Below are positions 1-6,200 of a stretch of 8,256 nt of DNA, one piece after another. The position numbers were made by a program, and so were the translations under genes. The stretch comes from Oscillospiraceae bacterium. GTDB taxonomy: Bacteria > Bacillota_A > Clostridia > Oscillospirales > Acutalibacteraceae. The notes below the pieces were generated by a model. It searched no databases and was not told the DNA's origin. It saw nothing but the letters and a program-made list of their open reading frames with translations. Each line of letters opens with the position of its first letter. The stretch's first letter is position 1. The stretch spans positions 560-8,815 of the forward strand of contig DOWI01000317.1 of the NCBI GenBank assembly GCA_003519645.1, written 5' to 3'.

Positions 1-222
1 AATAGCGCATTAAACAATGTGGCAACAACTCTAAACCTGCCGTCAAATGGTCCCAACGGGAGTGCAATAAGCTGGAGTTCGGACAATATTCATGTTAATG
101 CAGCAAACGGTGCTGTTACGCTTCCAACTCCGGCGGGCGGCGATCAGCAGGTGACCCTTACAGTGACCTTATCCAAAGGCACCGACACCGAGACGGTAAC
201 TATCAACGTAACGGTCAGAGTT
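1..222 (+). repeat. Atrophied bacterial Ig repeat 1 (N-terminal part cut by window edge)
   Basis: Residues 1-74. The core ISWSS (23-27, Trp25) is followed by NGAVT, then a Gly-Asp turn, a VTLTVTLSKG strand pair and a closing TVTINVTV strand. The other three copies have the same order. The Trp-Leu segment that opens copies 2-4 is absent here because the window begins inside this copy, so the protein continues upstream. These short Ig-like modules are tandem spacers in large exported proteins of Bacillota. Confidence 0.85.
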
Positions 223-3200
223 TCGGACGCATCTACCGTTTCGGCAGACAGTTTGTGGCTGAACGATGAACGGATTTTAAATGGAAATAATGACTGGGGT
301 AATGTGACAGATAACCTCTCCTTACCGACTACCGGGCAATATGGCAGCACGATCTCATGGACATCAGCCAATCAGAGCATGATAGCCATAAATGGCACAG
401 TGACAAAGCCTTCCTATACCCAAGGGGATCAAACAGTGGAGCTGACTGCCAAAATAAACAAAGGCTCAGCGAGTATCATCAAAAAATATACTGTTACAGT
501 TAAGGCGCTTAATCCTACGGAGCAAGAAGCCACTAGCATTGATTATAATTGGCTCACTTGGGATATTATCCGCAATGGAAACTCCGATCCTAACAATATC
601 ACAATAGATATATACCTGCCTCTTAAAGGACCGAAAGATAGCACCATCAGTTGGACGTCCTCCAATACCGGCTTTATCGGTAACAATGGAGAGGTGACAC
701 AGCCGGCTTTTTCACTTGGGGAAAAGAAAATCATTCTAACCGCGAAGATATCCAAAGGCAATGAAAGCTCTGATAAATCTTTTGAGCTGACGGTCAAGAC
801 ATTACCCCAGACAGACGCAGAAGCTGTGGCAGCTGATATCAAGTGGCTTGATATTTCCCGTACGCTGGGGCAAAATATGTCCGAGTTTTCCATCAAGGAT
901 AGTCTTGTTCTTCTAAATTCAGCACCCAATGGGTCTGCAATTTCCTGGTCATCAAATACCCCGCAGTTCATATCAGATAGCGGCGAGGTAGAAAGACCCG
1001 AATATACCGAGGGGCACAAAGCGGTGACACTTACCGCTGTTTTTAGTAAGGGCAGTACAGAGGAAAGCAAAATCTTTACATATACAGTTATGGCTCTTCC
1101 TGACACCACGCCTCCGAGTATAATCAGCATACTTGCCACCGAGGATGGTACAAGACTGAAAAGCTACGATACTCCTTTTGATAACCCGGAGCTTCCCTGG
1201 AATACTACCAGGTTCTATGTAAACTTTGACGAGGAGCTTGAATATCAGTATTTCTCCGGTAAATATATTGCTATTGCCGGCCCGGATGCGCCATCATTTT
1301 GGGCGAGAACATGGCATGACGAAATTATATTTGATCTGATGAGCCCCCTGAAACCTGGAGCGAGCTATGAGCTTGTTATTCCATCAGTATGTTTGAGCGA
1401 CAAATACGGAAATCCGCTGATGGAAGATGTTAAAATACCTATTTGTGTTGAACAAAAACCTGTCAGGACAATTGAAGTCGTTTCTTCCACTCCTATGAAC
1501 AGTGAAAAAGATGTTGATTTGAATTTATCACAAATATCCATAAAGTTTAACTACAGTGATATTGTTATGGGAAGCTACAAAAACTATCCCAAGCTGAAGG
1601 ACAGCTACGGAAGAGAAGTTGACATGATCGGTACGGGTCTTACCGATGGTACGATTACATTTAAACTCAAAAAACCGCTGGACCAAGGACTGGTATACAG
1701 ACTTATTATACCTGCCGGTTTTGTTAAAGATCGCTACACTAATCAAAACAAAGCGCAAACCATACAATTCATAACAAAACGCTGGATAAACTTTCTGGAA
1801 ATAGCCAGCGTATACCCACAAGAGGGTCAGGCGGATATCGATATTCACCAGAGTATTGATGTTGGCTTTACTGAGCCGGTACAATTCTATTATATAATGC
1901 TCTGGCTGAAGGATGAAGCCGGAAATAATGTGCCGCTTAGGGAAAGAAGCAGCTTATATGGTGACAGAAATAAATTGAATCTTGTACCTTTCCAGCCCTT
2001 AAAGCCGAACACGGTCTATACGCTATACGGACCTCATTTTTCGGTTTTCAACCCCTCACAACTGCAATTTGAACTGTCATTCAAAACAGGAGAAAATAAG
2101 CTGGGTATAAAACAGATCTCGCCTGCAGATGGTGCAAGGGATGTCCCCGTAAATAAGGCGGTTGAAATTGAGTTTTCCGGACAATTAGCAAAAGGCCCGG
2201 CTTTTTCTGATATAGAATTCCTTGATTCAAAGGGAAATTCGGTTAGCTTCCATGGAGAAGAAAGCGCAAACAAAGCGATTTTCACGCCAAACGCAGAGTT
2301 TTATGAAGATGAAGTATATTTCATTCATATCCCTAAGGGAGCATACAAAGGCGAGGGTGATATAACCAACGATGACTACAAATACTTCTTTATTACAGAC
2401 AAAAAGCTTGAACCGGTATCAAATTTATTGACTGTACCGGACAAAGGACTGACTGGAAAAACTGTTAGATTAAATGCTGACAGGATTGAAAGCTTTTTTA
2501 AATTTGAGAATCATGGAATTATTTCTTACGAGTGGGATTTTGCTGACGGAAGCTTTAGTAGCGAAAAAAACCCGGAACATATTTTTAATAAACCCGGAAA
2601 TTACTTAGTTAAGCTGAAAGTTAATGATAATAAGGGGTTTAGCTACGAATTTGAGAAGGAAATTAATATTTTACCAATACAGGATGTAAAAATGACTGTC
2701 TCCCGAGATGGGAGAAATAACCTTTATATTACAAGCGCTTGGCCTATTCCAACTCTAACCTATAATATCCGCCTTGAGTGTGAAAAGATACCCTTAACGG
2801 GCGAAACTGTTGGTGTGAGTCTCTATAAACACGGGGTTTTGCAAAAGGAATATGAGAAGATTACTTCCGATGCCAAAAACGCTTATACCTTTACCTTTAC
2901 ACCGGAATCAGGGCATCTCGGAAACTATGAGCTGGTTTTCACCTATAAAAACTCGTCCGAGACAATTACAGTCAGAGAGCCGGTCATAATTACACGAAAT
3001 GGCTCCTTCAGCTTTCTTAGAGTACAGCTGTATGACACAAGAAAAGGAGAGATTTATAGCGAGGCCGAATACCTGAATGTTACTGTTGATGGGGTAAGGA
3101 AGGTGGCAGAGCGGGAATGGATACCATCCTTAAATGAATATGTCTATACCATAAAAGAGCAATTCCCCATTTTAAGATACTATAAATTTCAGTTGGAGGG

Positions 3201-6200
3201 ATTTAGTGAGTCCGGTGCTTCTGGCGTCGGAGTCCTCTATAATGTAGGTAACCTGGGAGATTTCCAAACAAGACCGCCGGTGAAGACGGGATCTAAAGCC
3301 CGGATAGGCATTGATAAACTGGTCGATTATGATGTTTTAAAAAGATATTATATTGAGGGTGTGGATGTAGGAAGTGCAAGCTTCGCCGTAGAGGGAAGCT
3401 GGGACAGTCTGGAGCCTGGATATTACGAGCTTAAGTCGAGCAGTGGCAGACTACACATGACCTCCGGTACAGGCAAGTTCGAATGGCGCCCGGGGAATGT
3501 CCTCCGGGTGGGAGATAACCTTATGGTCCGTATGGTTTCCAAGAACGGTATCAGTAGCAACTGGTGGTATTACCCTGTGGAGGTACTCCCAAAGCCAACC
3601 CTTTTAGGACGCGATGTTTCTGTCCGTTATGTGGATGGGACATATGAGCTATCGCTGGCAACGCCCTTTAACGAAATAACGGGAGGAAGCATACCTCTTC
3701 TTGATGGGGTTCCGTTCCTGGATGGATCCGGTTTTGGTATTGGTAGTGACATGCCCGCTTTTACCGGTATTATATACAAGCAAGTTGATACGCCCAAAGC
3801 TGAAATGGACTTTAGCGGTGAAGCTAACTATATGTATAAGGAAAAAACATCGGCACCTTTTAAAGGCAAAAAAAGCATAAAAAAAGTGAAGGCTGTCGGT
3901 ATTGAAGTAGAAATAGAAGTAGAAGGCGTGGTAATCATCTCGTATGACAGGAATTCCAAAGAATGGAAGACTGAATACCTGGTTATTGACGTGGACGGAT
4001 ATGGAGGCAAATTCTGGTCAACAGGATATAAAATTGCCGGAGTTATAGGTATAGAAGGAAAGCTTGAATTGGGCGCCTATGTCGGCGGAACTCTTATTAT
4101 CGACAGGCAAGCTGGCAGAGACAGGGAATACAGCGGAATCATACGCTTCAGCCCCGGAGTGGAAGCTTCGGTGACAGGATCCTATGGATTGGGTGAAGTA
4201 GTAGGCTCTGTATCAGCATTTATCCCTGCAGAGGTTCACATTCCCACAGGATACATTGAGGCTAATGTAGACATTAACGCCATGGTGACAGCCAGTTTTT
4301 TAACTTACTCAACTACATTATATGATAAACAGCTGTTTAGCGCTCATTGGGACAATAAGAAGGAAAAGGTTGTCAGAAGAATGCTCGGATTCATGCCGCT
4401 TGATCCTGAAGCTGAACAGGTGGCAGAGAGCTCCGGTCTAAAGCTCAGAGACAGGAATTACCTGCGCAGAGGGTCTGTCTGGCTTGGTGGAAACGAATCA
4501 ACAAAGCTCATGTTCAGAGCCGGAACTAGAGCCTCCACCGGTGGCATTTTCATGCTGGCAGGCACAAAGCCAGAGCCCCAGACCGATGTTCTTATGGAGA
4601 ATATCTACCCCAGAGCTGACGTTCAGTTGGTACAAAGCGGCGACGAGCTATGGCTGATTTGGATCGATGACAATCCGGATCGTGACGCTGTTAACCGGAC
4701 CCAGCTGCGTTACAGAATATTAAAGGACGGTACGTGGAGTGATCCTGCCTGGTTTGATGAGGACGGAACCGCCGATTTCAGCCCGGCTGCAGCATCTGTC
4801 AGCAATGGTACGCTCATGGCATGGCAGAATATTTCTAAAGAGATATCACAAGAGGAAGGCCTGAGTGCTATGCTGGACAACTCGGAGATTAGTGTCACAG
4901 CCGGTGTTTACAACTCCGACAGCACTCCTCTAATCGTATCATTAACGAACGATAATAAACTGGATCACTCCCCAAGACTTGCTACGGATGGAGATAACGC
5001 TCTGCTGGTGTGGACTAAATCCGAGGGCCTGGGCTTTACGTTGGGAGAAGACATGGCAGAACTAAAAGCGCCCGAAAATAGCGATAGCCTTTATTTCTCC
5101 ACATGGGACGGAAGCGGCTGGAGTGCTCCTGAAGAAATTCAAGGCTCCTTGCCTTCGGTATTGGATTCACACCTTACGATGCACCAGGATCAAGGCCTGC
5201 TGCTTTATACTCTGGATATGGATAATGATATGTCCACCTCGGAGGACCGGGAGGTTTTCGCAAGGTTACTTAATGGAAGCACATGGGAAGATGCCATCCG
5301 GTTATCGACCAATGAACTAAACGACTTGAATCCAAAAGCAGCTTATGTTGACGGGAAATGGTTCATCACCTGGGTTCAGGATGGGAAAGTGATTTATAGA
5401 GAGGGGCTAAACGGAGAAAATAAAGCCTTGCAACTAATTGAGAATGTGCCAAACGATTATCAGCTAACGGTTAAGGAAGGGGCAGAACCCCAAGTTGCTC
5501 TGGTCTACAAAAAGTCAGGTGGCAACAAAGCCCAAAGCTTATGCGCATCCTTCTACGATGTAGATAAGGGAGTATGGAGCGGTGAGATCACCTTGAGCGA
5601 AGATGTAGGGTTTATCCACAATTTTAAACCGTTGTTTACCGATGATGGGAAGCTTGCTGTGGCTTATTCTCAAGCAGAAATCATCACCGAGATTGTCCCC
5701 GTGAAAATTGACGGCGAGGAGCAGCTGGTCGAACAGCAAAACGTCAGCGATAAGGTTGATCTTAAGATGCTAACCTATATACCCGGGCATGACCTTAAAT
5801 TTGACGAAGAAGAAGGCTTACAGCTTTCTACCAGAATGCCGATGCCGGGCACAGTGGCAACCGTTTTTGCCACTGCCCTGAATCAAGGAGACTTTGCTGA
5901 AAAAGCTGTTGTTGCATTATATGACGGTAACCCCGCTTTAAGTGGTAAATTTATTGCTTCATCGGATGAACTGATCATCGCAGCGTGTTCATCCGTGGAC
6001 GTGGAGATAGAATGGCTGGTACCTTCTGAGGAAATGGACGAATACAATCTATACGCTGTTGTTCGTTCTCTTGAAAGCATCACCGAAAAAGATGGAAACA
6101 ACAATACAATTAATCTGAACATCAAAACAGCGAACGTTGGTATTACCGATCTGATATGTGAAAACCCGGCAAAGGATGACTATATTTTGAGTGCTGTCAT

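Noticed and set aside
543..1139. Antisense open frame of 198 codons
   Set aside because: It lies opposite the clear Ig repeats in frame 1, its translation has no recognisable motif, and it is best explained as a shadow of the codon pattern on the plus strand.
5123..5320. Plus-strand open frame of 65 codons in another frame
   Set aside because: It overlaps the propeller repeats, has no plausible ribosome binding site, and its product looks like an out-of-frame reading (Arg, Cys and Trp rich).
4606..5796. Active sialidase or other glycosidase
   Set aside because: The W-S-x-P motifs are not Asp-boxes, and no arginine triad or acid/nucleophile pattern was seen, so only a propeller-like fold is proposed.
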